Assembly: GCF_038397735.1 (NCBI RefSeq)
Contig: NZ_CP151635.1
Span: forward strand, 62,001-126,000
Source of the DNA: Microbacterium sp. LWH13-1.2
GTDB lineage: Bacteria > Actinomycetota > Actinomycetes > Actinomycetales > Microbacteriaceae
DNA: 64,000 bases
Reading direction: 5' to 3'
Positions within the stretch are counted from its first letter, which is position 1. Each line of letters opens with the position of its first letter. Positions 47,260 to 54,236 of this stretch are shown here, in pieces. The position numbers were made by a program, and so were the translations under genes. Below the pieces are notes generated by a model. That model made no database searches, was not told the DNA's origin, and was given only the letters and a program-made list of their open reading frames with translations.

Positions 47260-47574
47260 ATGGCTGATGTCATCTCCGCTGAAGAGGGGGCTCTGCGCCG
47301 CGGAGCCCAGGCGGTGCGGGAGACGAAGTCCGGGATCGATCAGCAGACCAAGAAGGTCCGTGGTGAGATCGAGCAGCTGCGTGGTTTCTGGACGGGTGCG
47401 GCTGCCGCGTCGTTCTCGACGCTGATGTCGCGGTGGGACGAGCAGGCTCGTCAGCTGAACGAGGTCCTCGTGACGCTCGAGGATGCTCTTGCGGGCACTG
47501 AGCGTGACCAGGCTGCGACTGAAGAAGCTCACCAGCAGACCATCTCGGGCCTCGGCTCGATGATGGGTTCCTGA
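47260..47574 (+). CDS. WXG100 family T7SS substrate (EsxB/EsxA-like), copy 1
   Basis: A 104-aa all-helical protein with the hallmark turn GFWTG near residue 43-47 between two helices. It is a small secreted substrate or structural partner of ESX systems, usually exported as a heterodimer with the neighbouring WXG100 protein. It has no Tyr and so lacks its own YxxxD/E export signal, which the partner supplies. The ribosome binding site GGAGGGAG is strong. The gene is identical to 50815-51129. Confidence 0.93.
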   Translation: MADVISAEEGALRRGAQAVRETKSGIDQQTKKVRGEIEQLRGFWTGAAAASFSTLMSRWDEQARQLNEVLVTLEDALAGTERDQAATEEAHQQTISGLGSMMGS

Positions 47575-47603
47575 GCGTAGACCACAGAGATTTCAAGGAG
47601 GAC

Positions 47604-47897
47604 ATGATGCAGTCGATGTCAGTTCGTCCGGAGCAGGTCAATGCTCTGGCAGGGCAGATCCGTAGTGGGTCGCAGGCTATTCGTTCGGAGCTCGATCGTC
47701 TCGAGTCCGAGGTCGGGAAGCTGCGTGCGGCGTGGGATGGTTCCGCGCAGCAGGCGTATGACCAGGCGCAGGCGAAGTGGAACCGTTCGCTGAGTGAGAT
47801 GCAGCAGCTTCTCACGCAGATCGCGGGCAAGACCGAGGAGATCTCGGGTCAGTACGTGCAGACCGACAAGTCGGCTGCCGGGCGGTTCGGGGCGTGA
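47604..47897 (+). CDS. WXG100 family T7SS substrate with YxxxD export signal, copy 1
   Basis: A 97-aa two-helix protein with AAWDG as the WXG turn (about residue 43-47) and QYVQTD near the C-terminus, matching the YxxxD/E T7SS export signal. It should pair with the upstream WXG100 protein. AAGGAGG lies 2 nt before the first ATG and 5 nt before an in-frame ATG at 47607, which may be the true start. It lies 29 bp after its partner. Identical to 51159-51452. Confidence 0.93.
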   Translation: MMQSMSVRPEQVNALAGQIRSGSQAIRSELDRLESEVGKLRAAWDGSAQQAYDQAQAKWNRSLSEMQQLLTQIAGKTEEISGQYVQTDKSAAGRFGA

Positions 47898-47903
47898 TCC
47901 CGT

Positions 47904-47941
47904 GACGCGGGCCCGTCGCAGCGATGCGTCGGGCCCGCGTC
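47904..47941 (+). terminator. Hairpin after the first WXG100 pair
   Basis: gacgcgggcccg and cgggcccgcgtc pair perfectly over 12 bp around a 14-nt loop. No T tract. It may partly terminate, so that WXG100 mRNA exceeds that of the genes after it. Confidence 0.65.
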
Positions 47942-48051
47942 GTCTGCTCTGCCCTCCGCCCTGGTCGGAGGACGGTGCAGACGAGAGGGGAACCGTCGTC
48001 GCACCGCCGACGGCATCGAGCCGACGCCAGGGAAGATGACGAGAGGGCGGC

Positions 48052-49161
48052 ATGAGCGACACCGATTTCTGGCTGAATCCCGCGGGGCTTCGTGTGCAGG
48101 CCGGCGTGTTCACCCAGTATGCGGATCAGGCGGCGAGTGCTCGCGCCTGGTTGGAGGATCACACGATCACCGACGACGGCAGCTTCGACGCCTACACGCG
48201 GGTCGCGGGTGCCGCGATCGAGATCAGGTCCTCGCTGATCGAGTGGTTCGAGCACCTGGAGCAGGTGCTCGACGGCACCGCCACCGAACTGATCGCCGTC
48301 GCCGACGAGGGCGAGGGCATCGACATGGAGCAGGCCGCGCTCATCGACGCGACCGACCCCGACGAGTACAACGACAACACGCAGTCGCCCTCGGGCCCGG
48401 CCGTGATCGCGCCCAGTTACGACCGCACAGACGATCCGTTGCCGGTGTGGGGTCCGCCGACCGGGGGAGCCGCCTTCTTCTGCGACCTCGGCAGCCGTGA
48501 CGAGCTGAATCAGCTGAGCACGAACCTGGTGCCCGGCGATCTGCTGAGTCCGAGCGAGTGGATCGACACCGTGCTCGGCTGGCTCGGCGCTCAGACTCTG
48601 CCGCAGCGCGTGCTCGAGACCTACGGCGGTCGCTGGGGCGACATCGCGCAGTTCGCCGACACGATCAACGGCCTCGCGTCTCTCGTGGAGGACATGCGCG
48701 GTCACCTGTCCAGTGCCGCCGCGAACGCGGGCATCCAATGGCAGGGGTATGCAGCCAACAGTGCACAGGCCTACCTCGAAGACCTGCTGAACGCGCTCTC
48801 GGATGCGCAGAGCGCCCTCGCGGACGCAGGAACGGTCTTCTCCGACTACTGCACCGGTGTGATCCAGTCCGCCGAGCAGATCGCCGGAGCGATCTACGGG
48901 CTCTACGACGCGGTGCTCGTCGCTGCTGCGGGTGCAGCCTTCGGCACCGGCACGGTCTGGACGGGCGGTGGCGGCCTCGTCGGCTACGGCACGGCCGGCG
49001 TCTCGCTGCTGTGGGCCTTCAAGAAGCTCGCTGACGTGAACGACATCCTGCAGGATCTCTCGAGCCTGTACTCGATCCTCGAAGCCCTGGGCAATCTGTC
49101 GGGTGATCTGTCGAACTTCGCCGCGACCATGCCCGTGCCGATGATGGAGCAGACCTCATGA
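48052..49161 (+). CDS. Large WXG-like T7SS-associated protein with hydrophobic segment (effector-like)
   Basis: A 369-aa protein. The N-terminal 85 residues look like one helical ESX-associated domain (VFTQYADQAASARAWLEDH). Residues about 200-290 form a second WXG-like helical hairpin with GIQWQGYAANSAQAYLEDL. A Gly/Ala hydrophobic stretch (AVLVAAAGAAFGTGTVWTGGGG) and a helical C-terminus follow. I see no recognisable toxin, nuclease or lipase domain, so it may be a structural substrate, or its toxin part is small or absent. AGAGGG precedes the ATG by about 6 nt. It opens a tightly coupled set (next gene overlaps by 4 bp) flanked by the two 893-bp repeats. Confidence 0.85.
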   Translation: MSDTDFWLNPAGLRVQAGVFTQYADQAASARAWLEDHTITDDGSFDAYTRVAGAAIEIRSSLIEWFEHLEQVLDGTATELIAVADEGEGIDMEQAALIDATDPDEYNDNTQSPSGPAVIAPSYDRTDDPLPVWGPPTGGAAFFCDLGSRDELNQLSTNLVPGDLLSPSEWIDTVLGWLGAQTLPQRVLETYGGRWGDIAQFADTINGLASLVEDMRGHLSSAAANAGIQWQGYAANSAQAYLEDLLNALSDAQSALADAGTVFSDYCTGVIQSAEQIAGAIYGLYDAVLVAAAGAAFGTGTVWTGGGGLVGYGTAGVSLLWAFKKLADVNDILQDLSSLYSILEALGNLSGDLSNFAATMPVPMMEQTS

Positions 49162-49484
49162 GACCGGATGCTGACGCGAACAGCGGTTCCGAGCCGCTCG
49201 ACCCCGATGCGGCATTCGCCGGTCGGGTGAACTCCGAAAGGGCTCCGTTCGCACTTTCGACGGTCGCTTCGAGCGCCCCGGTGCTCGTGCAGCTCGCGAG
49301 GCAGATGCGGGAGGTGCGCGCACGAAGCGATGACCCGCAGCTGCGCGAGGTGCTGGACGGGATCCTCGACGGACGTGCGCCGCTGTCGGCAGTGCTGGCG
49401 AATGGAGTGCTGCCCTCGCCGCCCGCCGCCATGCCGGATGCGCTGCGGGAGATCATGGAGACGAACGAGGAGACGCAGCGATGA
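49158..49484 (+). CDS. Small unknown protein in the WXG module
   Basis: A 108-aa protein without signal peptide or membrane segment. It has a disordered N-terminus and helical middle (VLVQLARQMREVRARSDDPQLREVLDGILDG). I recognise no family. It overlaps both neighbours by 4 bp (ATGA), between a large WXG-like protein and a small WXG100 protein, a position where T7SS chaperones or partner proteins are often found. That role is only inferred. Confidence 0.75.
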   Translation: MRPDADANSGSEPLDPDAAFAGRVNSERAPFALSTVASSAPVLVQLARQMREVRARSDDPQLREVLDGILDGRAPLSAVLANGVLPSPPAAMPDALREIMETNEETQR

Positions 49485-49765
49485 TCGGTCTGAAGGTATC
49501 GACCGCCAAGGGCGCGCTGGCGAGCGTCGACGGAGGCATCGACGAGATCGCCCGCATCCTCGATGCGCTCCGTGACGAGACCGCGAAACTCGAGTCCCGC
49601 TGGGACGGTGAGGCCCGCGAGGCCATGTCCGTCGCGGTGCACGACTGGAACGAATCCATCGAACGGCTGCGGCTCATCGCGCGTGAGGCGAGTCGCGTCG
49701 CGGGGCAGACGGTCGACCGGGTCGATGCCTTCGACCGCCGCCGAGCCGGCGCGTGGCACCGTTGA
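49481..49765 (+). CDS. WXG100-like protein (third type)
   Basis: A 94-aa helical protein with ESRWDGEAREAM as the WXG turn near residues 40-46 (W-D-G). It has no YxxxD/E motif near the C-terminus. It differs clearly from the duplicated WXG100 pair. It may pair with the 369-aa protein encoded two genes earlier, which would supply the second half of a helical bundle. It overlaps both neighbouring genes. Confidence 0.85.
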   Translation: MIGLKVSTAKGALASVDGGIDEIARILDALRDETAKLESRWDGEAREAMSVAVHDWNESIERLRLIAREASRVAGQTVDRVDAFDRRRAGAWHR

Positions 49766-50613
49766 GGCTGCGGTCGACGACGGCCCTCCTCGCCGCGGCG
49801 ACGATGATGCTCGCGCTCGCGGGTTGCGCTCCCGGCGCCTCGACGGGGCTCACGGTGACCTACGAGGTCGACGGCGCTGAACGCACCGTGACTCTCGACC
49901 CCGACCAGATCACCTGCGATGACGGCAGTGTGCACGGTCTCGCGATCTCCAACGATCCGCAGGGGCGGTTCTCGATCGGACTCGACGGGCCTCGTCGAGG
50001 TTCGGTCGGCGTCGGAAGCGACGACGGGCTGGTGCTCTTCGAAGCGACCGGGCTCGATCTCTCCGCATCCGGCGCGGAGCTCACCGTCGGCGCGTCCGAA
50101 GGCGAGGTGTCCCTCGTCGAGGGATGGGCGCCCGGCGACGATGTGAATGCCTCGGGCGATGACGCCGAGCAGTACTCGGCGGTGCTCTCCGGCTCGATCA
50201 GCTGCGACGATCCCGTGACCGTGCCGACGCCCGAACCGGAATCGTCCGGGTCGGCGCCGCCCGTCGGGGTGAGCGTGAGATTCACAGCCGGAGACACGGT
50301 GCACCTGGCGGCGTTCGTGCCGGGCGACGTCTCGTGCGGCGCACGCGTCTCCGCGACCGGTGTCGACCCGAATCCCGGCACGATCTCCTTCGATTCCTCC
50401 GGTCGGGTGCAGATGACCGTGACCGATGAGGCGGGGACGACCGAGTTTCGCGCGGACGGTGTGGATGTGGCCGCCGAGAGCGACGGCTCCTACTGGCTGC
50501 GCGACATCGAGGGCGACGTGAAGTTCTGGGAGGGGCAGACAGGCGGGACGCTCTCTCAGGATGATGCGGAGTCCGGCACCGGCACGCTCAGTGCGCTGAT
50601 CGTCTGCCCGTAG
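49753..50613 (+). CDS. Lipoprotein with two related beta domains
   Basis: A 286-aa protein with signal peptide and lipobox LALAGC. The mature part contains two similar halves: TYEVDGAERTVTLDPDQITC...GRFSIGL and VRFTAGDTVHLAAFVPGDVSC...GRVQMTV, each with one internal Cys and a Cys near its end (ISC, IVC). The halves resemble small exported beta domains of unknown function. The GTG at 49753 overlaps the WXG gene by 13 bp; TTG at 49762 would give the 4-bp overlap common here. Last gene of the module between the repeats. Confidence 0.85.
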   Translation: MAPLRLRSTTALLAAATMMLALAGCAPGASTGLTVTYEVDGAERTVTLDPDQITCDDGSVHGLAISNDPQGRFSIGLDGPRRGSVGVGSDDGLVLFEATGLDLSASGAELTVGASEGEVSLVEGWAPGDDVNASGDDAEQYSAVLSGSISCDDPVTVPTPEPESSGSAPPVGVSVRFTAGDTVHLAAFVPGDVSCGARVSATGVDPNPGTISFDSSGRVQMTVTDEAGTTEFRADGVDVAAESDGSYWLRDIEGDVKFWEGQTGGTLSQDDAESGTGTLSALIVCP

Positions 50614-50814
50614 TCCGCCCGGCGGTGGGAGCGGCGCATCGCCCTGCGGGTTTTGTCCATCGTTTGCATGATCTCTGTGGGGTGTGTGGTGATTGGGGGC
50701 GATCTGATCTAGCCTGTGTCGTGAAACGAATCGTGGGGGGTTGTTTCGAAGTCGTCCCAATACTGGGATGCGCTCCCCGCACGTGTGTCCTTTGTGGACC
50801 GGAGGGAGTGAGTT

Positions 50815-51129
50815 ATGGCTGATGTCATCTCCGCTGAAGAGGGGGCTCTGCGCCGCGGAGCCCAGGCGGTGCGGGAGACGAAGTCCGGGATCGATCAGCA
50901 GACCAAGAAGGTCCGTGGTGAGATCGAGCAGCTGCGTGGTTTCTGGACGGGTGCGGCTGCCGCGTCGTTCTCGACGCTGATGTCGCGGTGGGACGAGCAG
51001 GCTCGTCAGCTGAACGAGGTCCTCGTGACGCTCGAGGATGCTCTTGCGGGCACTGAGCGTGACCAGGCTGCGACTGAAGAAGCTCACCAGCAGACCATCT
51101 CGGGCCTCGGCTCGATGATGGGTTCCTGA
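50815..51129 (+). CDS. WXG100 family T7SS substrate, copy 2
   Basis: A 104-aa protein identical to that of 47260-47574, with the WTG turn and the same upstream leader and ribosome binding site. It lies ahead of the second eccD, RDD-FHA and eccC genes, so this copy may help drive or tune expression of the core machine. Confidence 0.93.
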   Translation: MADVISAEEGALRRGAQAVRETKSGIDQQTKKVRGEIEQLRGFWTGAAAASFSTLMSRWDEQARQLNEVLVTLEDALAGTERDQAATEEAHQQTISGLGSMMGS

Positions 51130-51158
51130 GCGTAGACCACAGAGATTTCAAGGAGGAC

Positions 51159-51452
51159 ATGATGCAGTCGATGTCAGTTCGTCCGGAGCAGGTCAATGCT
51201 CTGGCAGGGCAGATCCGTAGTGGGTCGCAGGCTATTCGTTCGGAGCTCGATCGTCTCGAGTCCGAGGTCGGGAAGCTGCGTGCGGCGTGGGATGGTTCCG
51301 CGCAGCAGGCGTATGACCAGGCGCAGGCGAAGTGGAACCGTTCGCTGAGTGAGATGCAGCAGCTTCTCACGCAGATCGCGGGCAAGACCGAGGAGATCTC
51401 GGGTCAGTACGTGCAGACCGACAAGTCGGCTGCCGGGCGGTTCGGGGCGTGA
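51159..51452 (+). CDS. WXG100 family T7SS substrate with YxxxD signal, copy 2
   Basis: A 97-aa protein identical to that of 47604-47897: WDG turn and YVQTD export signal. Together the two copies double the gene dose of this heterodimer. Same start ambiguity (51159 or 51162). Confidence 0.93.
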   Translation: MMQSMSVRPEQVNALAGQIRSGSQAIRSELDRLESEVGKLRAAWDGSAQQAYDQAQAKWNRSLSEMQQLLTQIAGKTEEISGQYVQTDKSAAGRFGA

Positions 51453-51458
51453 TCCCGT

Positions 51459-51496
51459 GACGCGGGCCCGTCGCAGCGATGCGTCGGGCCCGCGTC
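51459..51496 (+). terminator. Hairpin after the second WXG100 pair
   Basis: Same 12-bp stem as at 47904-47941, here placed between the WXG100 pair and the eccD-like operon. Confidence 0.65.
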
Positions 51497-51568
51497 GTCT
51501 GCTCTGCCCTCCGCCCTGGTCGGAGGACGGTGCAGACGAGGGGGTCGGCAGCGTATAAGGAGGGGGCG

Positions 51569-51631
51569 ATGATCGCGCTCCTCGAGAGTCCACGGCGTCG
51601 GCCGTGCAGGGCGGATAGGGTTCAGGTGTGA
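51569..51631 (+). CDS. 20-codon leader ORF coupled to the second eccD gene
   Basis: ATG at 51569 follows AGGAGGGGG by 2-3 nt and a TATAAG element. It encodes 20 residues (starts MIALLESPRRRP) and ends in TGA at 51629-51631, which overlaps the GTG start of the next gene in the same GTGA arrangement used elsewhere in this locus. It probably couples or attenuates translation of the eccD-like gene rather than making a functional peptide. Confidence 0.5.
   Translation: MIALLESPRRRPCRADRVQV
51616..51621 (+). promoter_or_regulatory. Candidate -10 box for a leaderless second eccD transcript
   Basis: TAGGGT ends 6 nt before the GTG at 51628, the spacing of leaderless actinobacterial mRNAs. It offers an alternative to translation coupled from the leader ORF. 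The -35 region is not recognisable. Confidence 0.4.
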
Positions 51632-52992
51632 CAGTCGAGACGGTAGAGCGGCGTCGGATCGTTCTTCAGAGTGAGGATCGTCGCTTCGACCTCTCGCTTC
51701 CTTTCGACGAGACCCTCGACGACGCTCTCGTCCTCAGCGGGCTGTCGACGGCCGATCGCTTCGTCACGATCGGGCCGGGGGGCTTCGAGATCCCGGGCGA
51801 GACCGAGTGCGAAGACCTCATCGACGGAGGACTGTACGCGCTCATCGACCGCACGGCGCTCGCCCCGCAGGCCCGGCGCGCAGGTGCGACCGCAGGCCCC
51901 ACGCGCGCCGATCACGGCGCCCGATGGTGGATGCTGGCCGTCAGCGGTCTGCTGCTGGTCGCCGTCTTCGCGCAGGGAGCAGGGGATCCTCTGCTCAGAC
52001 TGCTGATCGGTCTGCTGCTCGTGGTCGGCGCGATCAGCGGAGCGGTGGCCTGGGCACGCCGGGATTCGGCGGCGGGGGTGCGCGGAATCCTCGGGGTCCT
52101 CGCTCCGATCCTGCTGTCGTTCGCTGCCGGGGCGCTGCTGATCCCTGCGGGGTTGGAGGAGAGCGCTCATCTCTCCGCGGCCACCGGATTCCTCGCCGCC
52201 GGTGTCACCACCGCTGTGATCGCGGTGTCAGCCCGCGCCCGTCCGATGCGCGCGGCCGCCGGCACGGCGACGGTGCTGCTCGTCGCCCTCGCCGCCATCT
52301 GGGGACTCGCTCTGCTGCTCCGCTGGGGGCAGGCCGAGGCGGCGGCCATCTCGCTAGGACTCGTCCCGCTGGGGCTCCGAGCCCTGCCGAGCAGTCTGGT
52401 GAACCTCCCAGAGGGCTACTTCATCGACTACAAGCACTTCATGACCAGCCGATGGACCGTTCGCGGAGCGATTCCGGAATCGGTCGGGCTGCTGCGCCCG
52501 GAGCGCATCACAGCGGTGGTCGACGACTCCTCCGCGCGGCTCATCGCCGGGACGGCCGTGCTCAGCCTCGTCGCCGTTCTGATGACCCCGCTCGCGTTCC
52601 TGCGCGAGTGGCCGGACGACCCGATCGTGATGTCGGGAGGAATCGCCCTTCTCGTCTGCGTCGGCCTCGCGCTGCTGCTGACTCCGCGGCACACGACTTC
52701 ACGCATCCTGCGCTGGCTTCCGCGTGCGGCCGCCGCCGTGGTCTTCGTGATCGCCGGCATCCAGGCCTCCGTGGCTCTCGGCGCGGGTTTCCAGGTGGTC
52801 GGCGCGGCAGCGCTGTTCGTCGTCGGTCTCACCGCGGTCGCGGTCATCATCCCGATCTCGCGCGGTGCGAGCTCGCTCATCTGGTCGCGATTCGGCGACG
52901 CGTTCGAGTGGCTCGCCGTCGCGCTGGCGCTGCCGGCGGCCCTGCTCTACGCGAATGCGCTGTCGCTCGTTCGTGGAATGATGGCGGGATGA
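51628..52992 (+). CDS. Second EccD-like T7SS membrane protein
   Basis: A 454-aa protein with an N-terminal ubiquitin-like domain (RRIVLQSEDRRFDLSLPFDETLDDAL, residues about 8-80) and about 11 transmembrane helices, the EccD layout. It is clearly diverged from the minus-strand EccD of this locus, with little obvious identity. Inner loops include YFIDYKHFMTSRWTVRGAIP. It may form a heterodimer with the other EccD, or be the EccD paired with this EccC. The next gene overlaps by 4 bp (ATGA). Confidence 0.85.
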   Translation: MTVETVERRRIVLQSEDRRFDLSLPFDETLDDALVLSGLSTADRFVTIGPGGFEIPGETECEDLIDGGLYALIDRTALAPQARRAGATAGPTRADHGARWWMLAVSGLLLVAVFAQGAGDPLLRLLIGLLLVVGAISGAVAWARRDSAAGVRGILGVLAPILLSFAAGALLIPAGLEESAHLSAATGFLAAGVTTAVIAVSARARPMRAAAGTATVLLVALAAIWGLALLLRWGQAEAAAISLGLVPLGLRALPSSLVNLPEGYFIDYKHFMTSRWTVRGAIPESVGLLRPERITAVVDDSSARLIAGTAVLSLVAVLMTPLAFLREWPDDPIVMSGGIALLVCVGLALLLTPRHTTSRILRWLPRAAAAVVFVIAGIQASVALGAGFQVVGAAALFVVGLTAVAVIIPISRGASSLIWSRFGDAFEWLAVALALPAALLYANALSLVRGMMAG

Positions 52993-54236
52993 GCGGGAAC
53001 GGCGAACCACAGCCCTGGCCGGCAGGTGGACTGATCCCCCCGGTGCAACCGGGACCGGGTCAGCACGGCGAGATCCCGGCACTCCCACCGGCACTGATCG
53101 CGGCGCCTCCCGGAGTCGACGGGGCGCCGCTGCGTTCCGCACCGACACCTCCCGCGCCCACGCCGATCGTCTCGACCCGCACACGCGCCAGGCAGCCCGC
53201 CGACGGTCTGGGGCCCGCATTCGTCGGCTCGCCGGCGGGAACAGGTCAGCGGATCGCCGCCTTCACGCTCGATGTAGCCGCTGTGGTCCTCGTCGCGGCC
53301 ATCGTGCTCGTCACCACGCGCAGCATCCTCCTCGCCGGCCTGACCGTCGCCGAGCTCGCGATCTTCCTCTGGGTGCTCGAGGCCCGCACGGGGCTCACCC
53401 TCGGCAACGCCGTTCTCCGGCTGCGCGCGGCACGAGCCGACCGCCCGTACTCTCCTGGCATCGGGCGGCAGTTCGTGCGCGGCGTCGTCACAGGTGCGGG
53501 GTTCCTGGTCGCTGTGGGCAGTTGGGTCGTCGTCGCGTCCACCGCCTGGGACCGCGGAGGGCGCCGCCAGTCCTGGGCCGACCGCATGGCAGGCACTGTC
53601 GTGGTGTCGGTTCCCCGCACGGCCGCAGACGTCGACGTGGCGGTGCCTGTGCCGCAGGCGGCAGCTCCACTCGCGCCTCCTCAGGTCGTTCCGCTGGGCG
53701 CGCACCCCTCGGCGGTCGACGAGGACTCCGAGCCCACCGATGCCCGCGCGGCCTCGCACCGCACCGAGACGCCCGCTCCTGTGCCCCAGGGCGAGGACCG
53801 GCCGCTCTTCACGGTCGCCCCTGCCCCGGCGCAGCAGTCCGGCGGCGACGCTGCAGGCCCTGCATCCGAATCCGGCGCCCTGCTGCTTATCTTCGACACC
53901 GGTCAGAGGGTGCAGCTCGGGCTTCCGGTCTCGGTGAACCTCGGTCGTGCCCCCGTGGCCAGCGTCCATGACGACCGGCTCGTCACCGTGACCGATCCGG
54001 ACTCATCGGTGTCCAAGACGCACCTCCGCATCGAGCATTCTCGAGGTCGCACCTGGGTGACCGACTTCGGATCCACCAACGGCTCCGACATCCGCTCCGA
54101 CGACGGACAGATGACCGAGCTCGTCGCGGGCGAGCGCGTGCTCCTCGACGACGCCGACCGCGTCCGGATCGGAAACCGCAGCTTCACCATCAGCCTCCTG
54201 CTGGCCACCGACAGCAGCGCCGGAGAGAGAGCATGA
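52989..54236 (+). CDS. RDD membrane domain and FHA domain protein
   Basis: A 415-aa protein. A Pro-rich N-terminus of about 75 residues leads to an RDD domain with three hydrophobic segments (QRIAAFTLDVAAVVLVAAIVL; RTGLTLGNAVLRLR; QSWADRMAGTVVV), a disordered linker, then a C-terminal FHA domain (about 315-405) with NLGRAPV, SVSKTHLRIEH and DFGSTNGSD, the phospho-Thr-binding residues. It overlaps eccD-like and eccC genes by 4 bp on each side. I infer it links phospho-Thr signalling to EccC. Confidence 0.92.
   Translation: MSGNGEPQPWPAGGLIPPVQPGPGQHGEIPALPPALIAAPPGVDGAPLRSAPTPPAPTPIVSTRTRARQPADGLGPAFVGSPAGTGQRIAAFTLDVAAVVLVAAIVLVTTRSILLAGLTVAELAIFLWVLEARTGLTLGNAVLRLRAARADRPYSPGIGRQFVRGVVTGAGFLVAVGSWVVVASTAWDRGGRRQSWADRMAGTVVVSVPRTAADVDVAVPVPQAAAPLAPPQVVPLGAHPSAVDEDSEPTDARAASHRTETPAPVPQGEDRPLFTVAPAPAQQSGGDAAGPASESGALLLIFDTGQRVQLGLPVSVNLGRAPVASVHDDRLVTVTDPDSSVSKTHLRIEHSRGRTWVTDFGSTNGSDIRSDDGQMTELVAGERVLLDDADRVRIGNRSFTISLLLATDSSAGERA

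Larger units (their letters stand above)
47093..47985 (+). repeat. 893-bp perfect direct repeat, copy 1
   Basis: Identical to 50648-51540 (offset 3555) as far as I can compare by eye; both encoded proteins and the overlapping frames on the other strand are also identical. It contains a 167-bp leader, two WXG100 genes and a hairpin terminator. Sequence diverges abruptly at both ends. There are no terminal inverted repeats or transposase genes, so it looks like segmental duplication or gene conversion rather than an IS element. Confidence 0.95.
50648..51540 (+). repeat. 893-bp perfect direct repeat, copy 2
   Basis: Matches 47093-47985 exactly as far as I can compare by eye. It starts 34 bp after the lipoprotein stop codon, so the leader of the second WXG100 pair adjoins the module directly. 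The palindrome found next to copy 1 is absent here. Confidence 0.95.

Noticed and set aside
47067..47267. 66-aa Cys-rich frame in the esx leader (similar one at 50625-50822)
   Set aside because: Conserved only because the whole DNA segment is duplicated; no ribosome binding site, and it runs into the WXG100 start in another frame.
47093..51540. The 893-bp repeat as an insertion sequence
   Set aside because: It encodes WXG100 proteins, not a transposase, and has no terminal inverted repeats or target duplications that I can see.
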